DNA of 64,000 bases from Propionibacteriaceae bacterium P6A17 (GTDB lineage Bacteria > Actinomycetota > Actinomycetes > Propionibacteriales > Propionibacteriaceae). Below the pieces are notes generated by a model. That model did no database searches and had not been told where the DNA came from. It worked only from the letters and a program-made list of their open reading frames with translations. The DNA is taken from the NCBI GenBank assembly GCA_000619965.1, contig JHVD01000002.1, forward strand, positions 62,001 to 126,000, read 5' to 3'. A program made the translations under genes and the position numbers. Below are positions 51,739-60,754 of the stretch, in pieces; the first letter of the stretch is position 1, and each line of letters begins with the position of its first letter.

Positions 51739-52889
51739 GGGGTCTCCTTCGAGTTTGCGGGCAGCGGCAACGTCAGTTTCACACGGTAGCCGCCGGTGGG
51801 CCGAGGTGCCGCCTGCAGGGTGCCGCCGAACAGCGCGGCTCGTTCGCGCATCCCGACGATGCCGGTGCCGGCGCCGTCGCTGATCGCTGCGGCGCCGCGG
51901 CCGTCGTCGTCCACCTGCAGCATGACCTCCTCGTCCGTCCACTGGAGCGTCACGACGATGCTCGCCCCGGGGCCGGCGTGTTTGAGTGCATTCGTGAGCG
52001 CCTCCTGGCAGACCCGCTGGAGGGTGACTCCCATACCGGGCAGGAGCGCGCGTGGCGTGCCCATCGTCGTGTACGCGACCTGCGCGCCGGTGGCCCGCAC
52101 GCCGGCGATGATGTCGCCGAGGTCCTGGCCGGTGGGTTGTGGGCGCATGAGGGGCCCGTCCGCCTCGTCGGAACGCAGCACGCCGAGTACGCGGCGGATG
52201 TCGGCGAGTGCCCCGCGGCCGATTTCCGCGATGGTCTCAAGGGTCCGCATGCCCTGCTCCGGGTCGGTCTTGGCGGCGTAGCGCCCGCCGTCGGCCTGGG
52301 CGATGATGACCGCCAGCGAGTGGGCGACGATGTCGTGCATCTCGCGGGCGATGCGGGCGCGTTCGGCGGCGACGGCCAGCTCGGCGTCGGTGCTCTGCTT
52401 GCGTTCGAGCGCGTCGGCGCGCTCCTTGAGCGCCTGGATCTGGGCGGCTCGGCTGTGCCGGGCGATGCCGAGCGCCCACGCCATGAGCACGGCGAACGCG
52501 GTGGACACGAAGACGGCGGTCCAGGTGCTCGGGTCGTCCTGGACGAGCATCGAGGCGAACATCACCGCCCCGACGATGCCGCCGGCCAGCCCGAGCACGC
52601 GGGCCCACGCAGGGCCGTGGACGGCCAGCGAGTACAGCGACACGAGCACCACGAAGTCGATGGCGGCGGGCTGCCCGATGATGAGCACCTGTGCGAGCGC
52701 GAGGCCGTAGATGGCCGTCGCGGACAGTACCGGCGAAAGCCTCCGGAACAGCGTCGCCGCGGAGAACGCGATGACGAGCAGCACCATGAACGGGTCCAGT
52801 GCATGCTGGGAGGCGATGGTCAGCCCGCCGAGGACCACGAACGTCACGATGGCGACGACGATGTCTAGTCCACGAAATTGGCTGGGCAT
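51735..52889 (-). CDS. Sensor histidine kinase (HisKA_3 type)
   Basis: A 384-residue kinase. About five to six membrane segments in residues 8-140 are followed by a coiled linker (about 145-180), HisKA_3 with phospho-acceptor H185 (AREMHDIVAHS), and HATPase with NALKHA, VDDDGRG and GIVGMRERA. Short extracellular loops suggest an intramembrane sensor of envelope stress. ATG 52889 lies 6 nt after TAGGCT; GTG 52895 is an alternative. Partner of the response regulator. Confidence 0.92.
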   Translation of the reverse strand: MPSQFRGLDIVVAIVTFVVLGGLTIASQHALDPFMVLLVIAFSAATLFRRLSPVLSATAIYGLALAQVLIIGQPAAIDFVVLVSLYSLAVHGPAWARVLGLAGGIVGAVMFASMLVQDDPSTWTAVFVSTAFAVLMAWALGIARHSRAAQIQALKERADALERKQSTDAELAVAAERARIAREMHDIVAHSLAVIIAQADGGRYAAKTDPEQGMRTLETIAEIGRGALADIRRVLGVLRSDEADGPLMRPQPTGQDLGDIIAGVRATGAQVAYTTMGTPRALLPGMGVTLQRVCQEALTNALKHAGPGASIVVTLQWTDEEVMLQVDDDGRGAAAISDGAGTGIVGMRERAALFGGTLQAAPRPTGGYRVKLTLPLPANSKETP

Positions 52890-52895
52890 GGACAC

Positions 52896-52901
52896 AGCCT
52901 A
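52896..52901 (-). promoter_or_regulatory. -10-like TAGGCT of a leaderless kinase promoter
   Basis: TAGGCT, 6 nt, ATG 52889 on the minus strand. Confidence 0.45.
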
Positions 52902-53049
52902 CGGGCGGATGCTGGGCTTGGCTTCCGAGGGGAGGACCTCGGAGTGTTGAGCGCGTGGGCGGGCGACGCACTGTGCACTCACGTGAGGAGGGCAGGCGCG
53001 ACATGGCTTTCCCGGCTATTGACTGATGGGGGACACCTCGCCTGCATGC

Positions 53050-53448
53050 ATGAAGACATCAACGATGATGAAGGCAGCGACGGGCTTCCTTGCGACCGCC
53101 ATGCCACCGTCGATCGCGTATGCGGCCCTGTTCGTTGGAAATTCCGACGGCACGGCTTCGAAGGACGTCACCACCTGGGGGAACAACTGCCTCTCGCTGA
53201 TCGGGCTGCTGAAGTCGTACGCGGGCAAACCGGTTTACACCCAAAGACAAGCGCACAGTGCTGTCGGTTCCGAAGGGTGGAAGCGCGTGACGAGCAACAC
53301 GAGTTCTACTCAGTCCGAAGGCAAGTCCGCCACGATCATCAACACGAACTACACCTTCACGAGACTGACTGCGGCATCGGTCAGACTGTGCACCGACGTC
53401 CCGTTGTGGATCGATCCGTGTGGCACCCCGATGCGGTTCAGCCGTTGA
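53050..53448 (+). CDS. Small secreted protein of unknown function
   Basis: A 132-residue protein. MKTSTMMKAATGFLATA...AYA reads as a signal peptide of about 25 residues with an Ala-x-Ala cleavage site. The mature part is Ser/Thr/Asn-rich with three cysteines (NNCLS, RLCTDV, DPCG), unusually low in Ala and Glu for this genome. DNA composition is also less GC-rich than the neighbours, suggesting transfer. Earlier in-frame ATG 53026 would bury the signal peptide, so 53050 is preferred. No RBS is strong. A bacteriocin-like or toxin role is only speculation. Confidence 0.55.
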   Translation: MKTSTMMKAATGFLATAMPPSIAYAALFVGNSDGTASKDVTTWGNNCLSLIGLLKSYAGKPVYTQRQAHSAVGSEGWKRVTSNTSSTQSEGKSATIINTNYTFTRLTAASVRLCTDVPLWIDPCGTPMRFSR

Positions 53449-53510
53449 TACAGTCTGCATCGTGACTGGGCGGGCAGCGTTGGGCGCCTTCTCGTATTCG
53501 CGAGGCTCGG

Positions 53511-53951
53511 GTGAGCCTGCGTGGCGCTTGGAGTCGTGCGAATTGGTCGGACGTGAACGGTCTTCGACTGTTCCTGCTGGGCCGGGGGTTGCAAACCCCG
53601 TGGGTGGTGGGCTTTGGCGGGGTCGTGGCGCTGGCGACGATCCTGTCTTGGTCCCACGTGGGCACGGCCCTCAATCCTGACATGTTGGCGCAGGACCTGC
53701 TTCAGGCCGCGGGAAGTCTCGGCGTGATCGCCGCCAGCTGTGCACTCGCCGGCCTGTGGACCGAGGCCGTCGCCGCTTCCCACGCGCTGGCGCTGCTGGT
53801 GTCGCTGATCCCGAAGCTGATGCCTCCCGCTTGGAATCCGCTCACCCCGTCGCAACGGCCTGAGACGTTCCTCGTCGCTGCGGCGGTGGTGGGTGTCGCA
53901 GGTGCAGCGCCGTACCTCTTGATGCAGCCCGGTGCCGACGACCGCCGATGA
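53511..53951 (+). CDS. Small multi-spanning membrane protein of unknown function
   Basis: A 146-residue protein with GTG at 53511 (GTG 53553 possible). Three or four hydrophobic segments (about 30-48, 60-82, 85-103, 120-138) are joined by short loops. It follows the small secreted protein by 62 bp on the same strand. The pair is isolated between two two-component systems. It might be an immunity, export or accessory protein for its neighbour, but I recognise no family. Confidence 0.5.
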   Translation: MSLRGAWSRANWSDVNGLRLFLLGRGLQTPWVVGFGGVVALATILSWSHVGTALNPDMLAQDLLQAAGSLGVIAASCALAGLWTEAVAASHALALLVSLIPKLMPPAWNPLTPSQRPETFLVAAAVVGVAGAAPYLLMQPGADDRR

Positions 53952-53984
53952 TCCGTACGGGCGACTGGCTGCGCGCGGGGAGGG

Positions 53985-54608
53985 TCAGTCCAGCAGGCCC
54001 TGACGTCGGGCCACGGCCACTGCTTCGGTGCGTGAGCCGACGCCGAGTTTGTCGTAGATGTGGGCGAGGTGGGTCTTCACTGTCGCGCGGCTGAGGACGA
54101 GGCGCTCGGCCACCTCGTCGTTGCTGGCGCCGTCGGCCACGAGGCGCAGCACCTCCAGCTCGCGCAGGCTGAGCGAGACGCCGGGCCGACGCATGCGCCC
54201 GAGGAGGCGGCGCTGCACCGTCGGGCCGAGGGTGACTTCTCCTGCGGCCGCGGCGCGGATGGCTGCCATGAGTTCGTCGGTGGGGGAGTCCTTCAGCAGG
54301 TAGCCGGTCGCGCCGGCCTCGACCGCGGAAAGGATGTCCCCGTCGGTGTCGTAGGTGGTGAGGATGAGCACGGGCGGCCCGCCGGCGCGCACGATTTCGC
54401 CGGTGGCCTGGGCGCCGGACATCCTGCCGTCGCCGAACCTCAGATCCAGCAGCAGCACCGACGCATGCCCTCCGCCGCGCAGGTGGGGGAGCAGCTCCTC
54501 CGCGGAGCCGAAGTCGGCCGTGACGTGCATGTCGCCCTGTGCCTCGACGAGGGCCCGCAGGCCTGCGCGGACGACGGGATGGTCGTCGGTGATGATGACG
54601 TCGATCAT
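53985..54608 (-). CDS. NarL/FixJ-family response regulator
   Basis: A 207-residue regulator with receiver (acidic pair DD 8-9, D55, LLKDSP) and LuxR-type HTH (LSLRELEVLRLVADGASNDEVAERL). It is coupled to the upstream kinase by a 4-bp overlap. Targets may include the divergent membrane-protein pair at 56 kb or the small pair at 53 kb. Confidence 0.92.
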   Translation of the reverse strand: MIDVIITDDHPVVRAGLRALVEAQGDMHVTADFGSAEELLPHLRGGGHASVLLLDLRFGDGRMSGAQATGEIVRAGGPPVLILTTYDTDGDILSAVEAGATGYLLKDSPTDELMAAIRAAAAGEVTLGPTVQRRLLGRMRRPGVSLSLRELEVLRLVADGASNDEVAERLVLSRATVKTHLAHIYDKLGVGSRTEAVAVARRQGLLD

Positions 54609-55801
54609 CCCTGCTCCTTCGGTAGTGCGGCAGTGACGCGAGTACCCTTGCCGGGGGCGGATTCGACGGCCAGCGTGCCCCCGAGCTGGCTGACGCGCGA
54701 GCGCATGCCACGAAGCCCGAAGCCGCCTCCGGAGGGTGACTGCTCCCCGTCGACGAAGCCGCGCCCGTCGTCGTTGACCTCGACGGTGACCCCCGCCTCC
54801 TCGAATCGCAGCGTCACCGTGGCGTGGGATGCGCCAGCGTGTTGGACGACGTTGCCGAGCGCCGACTGCACGAGGCGCAGGCAGGCGGCCTCGACGGGCA
54901 TGGGCAGCGCTTGGGGCTCACCCACGACGTCGACCCTCGCCTCGAGCCCGGGCTGACGTGCGGCCGCGCGGTCGGCCTCGCGGCGAAGCGCGGCGACAAG
55001 GGTGTCGTCGGCGAGGCTCGCGGGGGTGAGCGCGCGGACGAAGCGGCGCGCCTCGGTGAGGTTGTCACGGGCGGTCTGCGCGGCCTGGTCGACGAGCGCG
55101 GCAGGGGCGCCGTCGGGCATCTGGGCTCGGGCGGCCCGCAGCAGCAACTCGATGCCCGAAAAGCCCTGCGCGAGCGTGTCGTGGATTTCGCGCGCCAGAC
55201 GTTCACGTTCTCCCAACACGGCGCGCTCCCGCTCGGCCTCGGCGAGGACGCTGCGTGCCGCGGAAAGCTCGTCGACGAGTTGTTGCTTCTCGTGGCTCTC
55301 TCGAGCCAGTGCCTCCAAGCCGAGCACCACTGCGACGGCGACCGCCGCGCCGACGATCGGCCCGAGCACCCCGCCGACCGCACCCCAGGTGTGTCCGCGC
55401 ACGATCGCGGGGGCAACGGCGACGGCGGTGACACACGCCACGCCCACCACGCCCCAGCGCGGGCCGAGCACGTGCATGGTGAGGAACATCAGCGGGAACG
55501 CCACCCACAGCGCCGATGGCGTCAGCCACATGAGCCCGATCCAGAGGCATCCGAGCACGGCGAGCCACACCGCATCGGGCCACGACCGGGCTCTCGTCGC
55601 GTCGAGCGGGACGAGATCGTCGCGCAGCCCAACCCGGCCGAGCGCATAGGCGATGAGGAACGCCGCGCCGAGCAGCGCCGTCACCCACGCGCCGCGGCCC
55701 GCCTGGCCGCCGGAGACCGCGACGAAGAGCACGAGCCCGACGAACAGCACGTCGAGCCCCCGCAGCAGCCACCTCGTCGCGGTTCGGAGCCCAGAGTCCA
55801 T
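54605..55801 (-). CDS. Sensor histidine kinase (HisKA_3 type)
   Basis: A 398-residue kinase. Five or six membrane helices occupy residues 14-162, followed by a coiled segment, HisKA_3 with H207 (AREIHDTLAQG) and an ATPase domain (NVVQHAG, NDDGRGF, GFGLRGMRSR). Topology with short loops matches LiaS/DesK-like sensors. ATG 55801 follows TACGCT by 7 nt. It is divergent from the DUF2871-like gene. Confidence 0.92.
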   Translation of the reverse strand: MDSGLRTATRWLLRGLDVLFVGLVLFVAVSGGQAGRGAWVTALLGAAFLIAYALGRVGLRDDLVPLDATRARSWPDAVWLAVLGCLWIGLMWLTPSALWVAFPLMFLTMHVLGPRWGVVGVACVTAVAVAPAIVRGHTWGAVGGVLGPIVGAAVAVAVVLGLEALARESHEKQQLVDELSAARSVLAEAERERAVLGERERLAREIHDTLAQGFSGIELLLRAARAQMPDGAPAALVDQAAQTARDNLTEARRFVRALTPASLADDTLVAALRREADRAAARQPGLEARVDVVGEPQALPMPVEAACLRLVQSALGNVVQHAGASHATVTLRFEEAGVTVEVNDDGRGFVDGEQSPSGGGFGLRGMRSRVSQLGGTLAVESAPGKGTRVTAALPKEQG

Positions 55802-55808
55802 GCCGATC

Positions 55809-55814
55809 AGCGTA
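55809..55814 (-). promoter_or_regulatory. -10-like TACGCT of a leaderless kinase promoter
   Basis: TACGCT, 7 nt, ATG 55801 on the minus strand. Confidence 0.4.
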
Positions 55815-56019
55815 GTCTGCGCGAGACTGCCGTCCAGCGCGTCGCCGACGGACCGGCCCGCGCGACGCTCCCCCGCGCATCGAGCCCGGCCGCATCGGCC
55901 AAAAGGATGACCGGCACACCATCCCTTCGGTGCCCCAAGTTCGCTCCACGGCCCGATTGTTCGGCGGGCGATTCGCGACAAGCTGGTGACATCGACGAAC
56001 GATGCACGAAGGACACACG

Positions 56020-56442
56020 ATGAAACAGCTCTGGATCGCAGCCTCCACCTACGCGGGGCTCGGGCTCGCGTCGGGCCTGCTCTACCGCACCCTGACGCAC
56101 AAGATGGACGTCATCCCGCCCAACCAGCTCTCCACCACACACACGCACTTCCTTGCGCTCGGCATGCTGATGATGCTCATCGTGCTTGCGCTCGAGGCCA
56201 CCCTCTCGTTGAGCGGCTCACGGTCGTTCAAGGTGTTCTTCCTCACGTACAACGCAGGCCTGGTCATCACCGCCGGCGTGATGGTCTGGCACGGCATCAT
56301 CGAGCTCGGCGGCGGCTCCGGCGGCGCGATGATCGCCGGCATCGCGGGCATCGGTCACATCCTGCTCACGGTCGCCATCGTCGCGCTGCTCGTGTGCCTG
56401 AAGGCCCCGATCCAGCGCCACCTGGCTGCGAAGGAGGCGTGA
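56020..56442 (+). CDS. DUF2871-like membrane protein
   Basis: A 140-residue protein with four helices and conserved histidines (STTHTHFLALGM, WHGIIELGG, GIGHILLT). This is the DUF2871 pattern; intramembrane histidines hint at heme or metal binding. AAGGA lies 7 nt before ATG 56020, which is preferred over ATG 56002. It is followed 2 nt later by another four-helix protein. Function is unknown. Confidence 0.75.
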   Translation: MKQLWIAASTYAGLGLASGLLYRTLTHKMDVIPPNQLSTTHTHFLALGMLMMLIVLALEATLSLSGSRSFKVFFLTYNAGLVITAGVMVWHGIIELGGGSGGAMIAGIAGIGHILLTVAIVALLVCLKAPIQRHLAAKEA

Positions 56443-56444
56443 GC

Positions 56445-56840
56445 GTGCTCGTCGCCGCCATCATCCTCATCACGCTGGCACTCGTCGCCTACACCACGGG
56501 CGTCCTCGCCGAACGCCGTAGCGGCACGCTGCACTGGTGGCACGCGGGTGCGTTCGCGGTGGGATTCGTCTTCGACGCCTCAGGTACGGCCATCATGAGC
56601 CTCATCGCCCGGTCCGGGGCCGAGTCCGCGACCGCTGCCGGCGGCCTGCTGTCGGCCATCATGGCCGCCACGGGGGCGCTGACCCTCCTCCTGATGTTCG
56701 TCCATCTCGTGTGGGCGGTCGTCGTGCTGCTGCGCCGCCGAGAGCGCGAGCTGCGCGTCTTCCACAGGCTGAGCCTCGGCGTGTGGGCGCTGTGGCTGGT
56801 CCCCTACATCACCGGCATGGCTTCGGCGATGGCAGGCTGA
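56445..56840 (+). CDS. TIGR03987/HsmA-type four-helix membrane protein
   Basis: A 131-residue protein with four hydrophobic segments and conserved LHWWHAGAFAVGFVFDASGT, RELRVFHRLSLGVW and LWLVPYITG blocks. It resembles the family usually encoded beside DUF2871 proteins; function is unproven. GTG 56445 is chosen since AAGGAGG (56431-56437) is 7 nt upstream; GTG 56439 overlaps that RBS. A strong bidirectional hairpin follows. Confidence 0.72.
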   Translation: MLVAAIILITLALVAYTTGVLAERRSGTLHWWHAGAFAVGFVFDASGTAIMSLIARSGAESATAAGGLLSAIMAATGALTLLLMFVHLVWAVVVLLRRRERELRVFHRLSLGVWALWLVPYITGMASAMAG

Positions 56841-56854
56841 CCCCGCACGCGCCA

Positions 56855-56891
56855 CGCGGCCGGCACCCCCCTCGTCGGGGCGCCGGCCGCG
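56855..56891. terminator. Bidirectional terminator between convergent genes
   Basis: cgcggccggc (56855-56864) and gccggccgcg (56882-56891) form a 10-bp stem, extended inward by CCCC/GGGG after a bulge. It lies between convergent stop codons. Confidence 0.85.
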
Positions 56892-56907
56892 TCGTTCATG
56901 TCCTCGT

Positions 56908-57471
56908 TCAGGCCAGGTTGACGTGATGGTGCTCGAAGGGGGTGCCCTTCGCGCGCTCGGTCGACTTCACGACCTCCGCCTCGGCCTCCTTGCGTCCAGT
57001 CCAGGTGGCGCCCTCGACGGACTTGCCCGGCTCCAGGTCCTTGTACACGGAGAAGAAGTGCTCGATCTCCAGCAGCATGTACTCCGGCACCGAGTCCAAG
57101 TCGACGAGGTGCTTGCGCCGCGTGTCCGCCGTCGGCACGCACAGCACCTTGTCGTCGCCGCCCATCTCGTCGGTCATGCGGAACATCGCGATGGCGCGGC
57201 ACTCGATGAGGCAGCCGGGAAACGTCGGGTCGCCACCGACGACCATCGCGTCCAGCGGGTCGCCGTCCTCGCCCAGCGTGCCCTCGACGAAGCCGTAGTC
57301 GTAGGGGTACTGGGTGGAGGTGAACAGGGTGCGGTCGAGACGGATCCGGCCGGTGTTGTGATCCATCTCGTACTTGTGCTTCGTCCCCTTCGGAATTTCG
57401 ACGGTGACATCGAAGAGGATCTGCTTGCCCTCCTCGATGGGCTCGAGGGAGGCGTGGATGTCTTGGGTCAC
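56908..57471 (-). CDS. ppa: Inorganic pyrophosphatase
   Basis: A 187-residue family I pyrophosphatase. [21 protein letters not shown] and the metal signature DGDPLDAMV are all intact. Hydrolysis of PPi pulls biosynthetic reactions forward. GTG 57471 is chosen: AGGAG sits 8 nt upstream and the protein then starts at the usual N-terminus. It is divergent from dacB, as Rv3628 is from Rv3627c in M. tuberculosis. Confidence 0.96.
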   Translation of the reverse strand: MTQDIHASLEPIEEGKQILFDVTVEIPKGTKHKYEMDHNTGRIRLDRTLFTSTQYPYDYGFVEGTLGEDGDPLDAMVVGGDPTFPGCLIECRAIAMFRMTDEMGGDDKVLCVPTADTRRKHLVDLDSVPEYMLLEIEHFFSVYKDLEPGKSVEGATWTGRKEAEAEVVKSTERAKGTPFEHHHVNLA

Positions 57472-57532
57472 GGCCCTGGCTCCTAAGATGATCGGTGTTG
57501 GATGCTTGCAGGATACCGTGTTGGAGGGGTGT

Positions 57533-58951
57533 GTGCCGAAGTCACGAGAGGCGCAGTGGATCGTCGCCGGGGTCATCCTGGCGGGCCTGCTCGTGGCCAG
57601 CATCGCGGGGGTTGCGTTGCGCGGCCGCATCGTCGTCGCCGCCGGCCTTGACCATCCCGCCACGGCACCCACGATCGCGCCCAGCACATTCGTCGAGCCC
57701 GACGCCGCCTCGGTCCCCATCTCCGAGCATCTCCTGCCCCCGGCCGAGGTCACTGGCGACGGCCCGGCCCCGGGCGCGGAGGCGCTCGGCAATCGTCTGC
57801 GCGCCATCCAGACGACCGCCCTCGTCACCCCCGACGGCAAGCCCGCGAGCCTCGCGTGGGAAGCGATCGACGTCACCAGCGGCACCGTGGTGGCGAGCCG
57901 GGCGTCCGACCAACCGCTCATTCCCGCGTCGAACACCAAGACCCTCACGATGGTGGCCGTGTTCAGCGCCTTCGAGGGCAACGAGCGGTTCGCCACCCGC
58001 GTGACGAGCCCCGAACCCGGCAGGATCGTGCTCGTCGGCGGCGGGGACGCCCTCCTTGCGAGCGAGCCGGCAGCCCCCGACGCCTACCCGCAGCCCGCCT
58101 CGCTCAGGGCACTGGCCACCGCCACCGCAGCCGCCCTGCGCGAGAAAGGCACGACGACGGTGACCCTCGGCTTCGACGCCTCCTACTTCGAGGGCCCGGC
58201 ATGGGCCCCCACCTGGCCGGCCAACTACCGCGATCAGGTGACGCCCATCTCGGCACTGTGGGCGGACGAGGGCCGCGTCGGCGGGGTCCGGCAACAGGAT
58301 CCGGCGCTGGCCGCCGCCAAGACCTTCGCGGCGCAGCTCGGCGAGCTCGGCATCACCGTCCAGGGCGACCCGACGGCTGGCCGCGGCACGGGCGCGGAAC
58401 TGGCCCGCGTCGAGTCCCTGCCCCTCAGGGTGCTCGCAGAGCAGGCCATGCAGCGTTCCAACAACTCCTTCACCGAGGTGCTGGGACGCCAGCTCGCCCG
58501 TCGTATGGGGCGTCCCGCGTCGTTCGAGGGAGCCGTGGCGGCCATCGAGGAACGGCTGCGCACCCTCGGCATCTGGGACGACGACGCCCGCCTCTTCGAC
58601 GCATCCGGTCTCTCCCGCTCCAACCGTGCCACCGCCCACATGCTGGCCACCGCGTATCTCCACATCGTGCGCGACCCCGACCTCACCCGCATTCTCGACG
58701 GGCTGCCCGTCGCGGGCGTGACGGGCACGCTCAGGGAGCGCTTCACCACCGACGCGTCGCGCCCGGCCAGGGGGGTCGCGCGCGCGAAGACTGGCACCCT
58801 GAGCCTCGTGTCGACCCTCGCGGGACACACCACCACCAAGGACGGGGCACTGGTCGTGTACGCGATCATGGCCAACGGGCAGGTCGATGGCTACGCGGCG
58901 AAGGTGTGGGAGGACGACATCGTCGGGACCCTCACCGGGTGCGGATGCTGA
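57533..58951 (+). CDS. dacB: D-alanyl-D-alanine carboxypeptidase/endopeptidase (PBP4 family)
   Basis: A 472-residue class C PBP. An N-terminal membrane segment lies at about 9-30. Catalytic motifs are S133-K136 (SNTK), S309-N311 (SNN) and K419-G421 (KTG). It trims or cleaves peptidoglycan peptides outside the membrane. GTG 57533 has GGAGG 5 nt upstream. First gene of dacB-protease-tilS-hpt; the stop overlaps the next gene. Confidence 0.93.
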   Translation: MPKSREAQWIVAGVILAGLLVASIAGVALRGRIVVAAGLDHPATAPTIAPSTFVEPDAASVPISEHLLPPAEVTGDGPAPGAEALGNRLRAIQTTALVTPDGKPASLAWEAIDVTSGTVVASRASDQPLIPASNTKTLTMVAVFSAFEGNERFATRVTSPEPGRIVLVGGGDALLASEPAAPDAYPQPASLRALATATAAALREKGTTTVTLGFDASYFEGPAWAPTWPANYRDQVTPISALWADEGRVGGVRQQDPALAAAKTFAAQLGELGITVQGDPTAGRGTGAELARVESLPLRVLAEQAMQRSNNSFTEVLGRQLARRMGRPASFEGAVAAIEERLRTLGIWDDDARLFDASGLSRSNRATAHMLATAYLHIVRDPDLTRILDGLPVAGVTGTLRERFTTDASRPARGVARAKTGTLSLVSTLAGHTTTKDGALVVYAIMANGQVDGYAAKVWEDDIVGTLTGCGC

Positions 58952-59823
58952 TGGTCCACCGGCCGGAGATCGACTGGCAGCTCGCGAGACGCATCGCCGC
59001 GCGCCAGGCGGGCCCACTGCCCCCGGCGACTCGGCCGCTCGCGCTGCGCACCGTCGCCGACGTGCGCCTGCGGGCCCGCGCGGCCGGCCCGGTGGCCGCC
59101 CGCGCGATGCACCGAGAGGCCGACGAGGCCACGACTCGGATCAGGGTCGTCGACCGCGACGGCTGGGCCGAGGCGGCGAGCTCGATCGCCGAGTCGGCGT
59201 TCGACACGCTGCGCTGGCCGCGGCGAGCCGCGGGGCTTCGTCGCAGCCTCTCCGCGCGCGGGCTCGGCATGCTGCTGGGCATCGGGCTGGGGATCGCCGG
59301 GCGGTGGATGCTCGGCCAGTACGACGCGTTCGGCGGCGGACGCGCCTTGTACCTGGTGGCGCCCAACATCGTCGCCGTCGAGACACGCAATCGGTTCACG
59401 CCCGCGGACTTCCGCACCTGGGTGGGCCTGCACGAGCAGGCGCACGCCCTCCAGTTCGCCGCGGCGCCGTGGCTCGTCGGCCACCTCACGGAGCTGATCG
59501 ACGGCCCCCAGTCACGGGCGAGCCTGGACCGCGTCGTCGCCACCATGACCTTCCTCGAGGGGCACGCCGACCACGTCTCCGACACCGCCGGCGGCGTACC
59601 CAGCGCGTCGGCGATGCGCAGGTCCTTCGCGCACCGACCGCGCCCACGCTGGGGTATCCTCGACAAGGGCTCCCAATACACCGACGGCCTGGCCTTTTGC
59701 CGCGCGGTGTCCCGGGCGGCCGGCGATGACGCGCTGCTCGCCGTCCTCGAACGCCCCGAGCACCTTCCCACACGGGCCGAGATCGCGGCGCCCCGCGACT
59801 GGCTCGACCGGGTGGGCGGGTAA
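58945..59823 (+). CDS. Zinc-dependent metalloprotease, DUF2342 family
   Basis: A 292-residue protein with the zincin motif HEQAH (163-167) and downstream glutamate E205 (LEGHADH). A glycine-rich hydrophobic stretch at about 107-120 precedes it. It belongs to the coenzyme F420 biosynthesis-associated/DUF2342 hydrolase group; no substrate is known. ATG 58945 overlaps dacB by 7 bp; ATG 58951 (1-bp overlap) is possible. Position equals Rv3626c. Confidence 0.85.
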   Translation: MLMVHRPEIDWQLARRIAARQAGPLPPATRPLALRTVADVRLRARAAGPVAARAMHREADEATTRIRVVDRDGWAEAASSIAESAFDTLRWPRRAAGLRRSLSARGLGMLLGIGLGIAGRWMLGQYDAFGGGRALYLVAPNIVAVETRNRFTPADFRTWVGLHEQAHALQFAAAPWLVGHLTELIDGPQSRASLDRVVATMTFLEGHADHVSDTAGGVPSASAMRRSFAHRPRPRWGILDKGSQYTDGLAFCRAVSRAAGDDALLAVLERPEHLPTRAEIAAPRDWLDRVGG

Positions 59824-59828
59824 TCGCG

Positions 59829-60749
59829 GTGGGCAGGCGTGAGCTCGGGCCGGCGTCGCTGGAGGTCGCCCGCGCGGTGGCGGCCGCGTGGCCGGGCGGC
59901 GAGTGCGTCGTCGGGGTCTCCGGCGGCGCCGACTCGTTGGCGCTCGCCATGGGCGCCCAGTGGGCCGCCGCCCGCGCCGGGGGGCAGGTGCGGGCCGTGA
60001 TCGTCGACCACGGGCTCCAGCCCGGCTCCGCCGACGTCGCGCGCCGCGTGGCGCTCACCCTGGAAGACCGGGGTATCGCCGCCGAGGTGCGACGGGTCAC
60101 CCTCGCTGGACGCGCAGGCGGCGTCGAAGCGGCCGCCCGAGAGGCGCGACTGGCCGCCCTCGCCGATGTCGGCCTGCCGGTGCTGCTCGGGCACACGCTC
60201 GACGACCAGGCCGAGCAGGTCCTCCTCGGCATCGTCCGCGGATCGGGGACCCGCTCGCTGGGCGCGATGGCGTCGCGCAGGGGGCCGTTCGTCCGCCCGC
60301 TGTTGGGCATCCGGCGCGCGACGACCGCCGCCGCGTGCACGCAGTGGGGCCTCACCCCTTGGCAGGATCCGATGAACGACGACGACGCCTACATGCGCGT
60401 CCGCATCCGCCACGCGCTCGCCCAGCTCGAGGCCGCCACCGGACGCGACCTCGCCCCCAACCTTGCCCGCACCGCCATCCTCGCCCGCGCCGACGCGGAC
60501 GCGCTCGACGCGCTCGCGCGGATGCCCAGCGAGCACCCCACCCTGCCGCTGCGGGCACTCGAGGGCCAACCGGACGCGATCCGCTGGCGCCGCATCCGGG
60601 CCTGGCTGGCCAGCCGGGGGATCACCGTCGGGTATGCGCACGTGCGGGCCGTCGACGCGCTGGTGGTGGCCTGGCGCGGGCAGGGGCCGATCGCGGTCCC
60701 CGGAGGAGGGGTGGAGCGGCGCGACGACGAGCTGCGGTTGGTAGTGTGA
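59829..60749 (+). CDS. tilS: tRNA(Ile)-lysidine synthase
   Basis: A 306-residue enzyme of the PP-loop ATPase family. SGGADS (31-36) is the PP-loop; GHTLDDQAEQVLLGIVRGSG is the lysidine-synthase block. It modifies C34 of tRNA-Ile(CAU) so that it reads AUA. The C-terminal domain is short, typical of actinobacterial TilS. GTG start 5 nt after the protease stop. Confidence 0.93.
   Translation: MGRRELGPASLEVARAVAAAWPGGECVVGVSGGADSLALAMGAQWAAARAGGQVRAVIVDHGLQPGSADVARRVALTLEDRGIAAEVRRVTLAGRAGGVEAAAREARLAALADVGLPVLLGHTLDDQAEQVLLGIVRGSGTRSLGAMASRRGPFVRPLLGIRRATTAAACTQWGLTPWQDPMNDDDAYMRVRIRHALAQLEAATGRDLAPNLARTAILARADADALDALARMPSEHPTLPLRALEGQPDAIRWRRIRAWLASRGITVGYAHVRAVDALVVAWRGQGPIAVPGGGVERRDDELRLVV
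60742..60747 (+). promoter_or_regulatory. -10-like TAGTGT of a leaderless hpt promoter
   Basis: TAGTGT, 7 nt, GTG 60755. It lies over the tilS stop codon. Confidence 0.4.
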
Positions 60750-60754
60750 CTTCC

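Noticed and set aside
53050-53448. Lactococcin 972-type bacteriocin
   Set aside because: Size, signal peptide and a HSAV-like segment are suggestive, but the Trp/Tyr/Gly pattern of that family is not present and no typical exporter gene follows directly.
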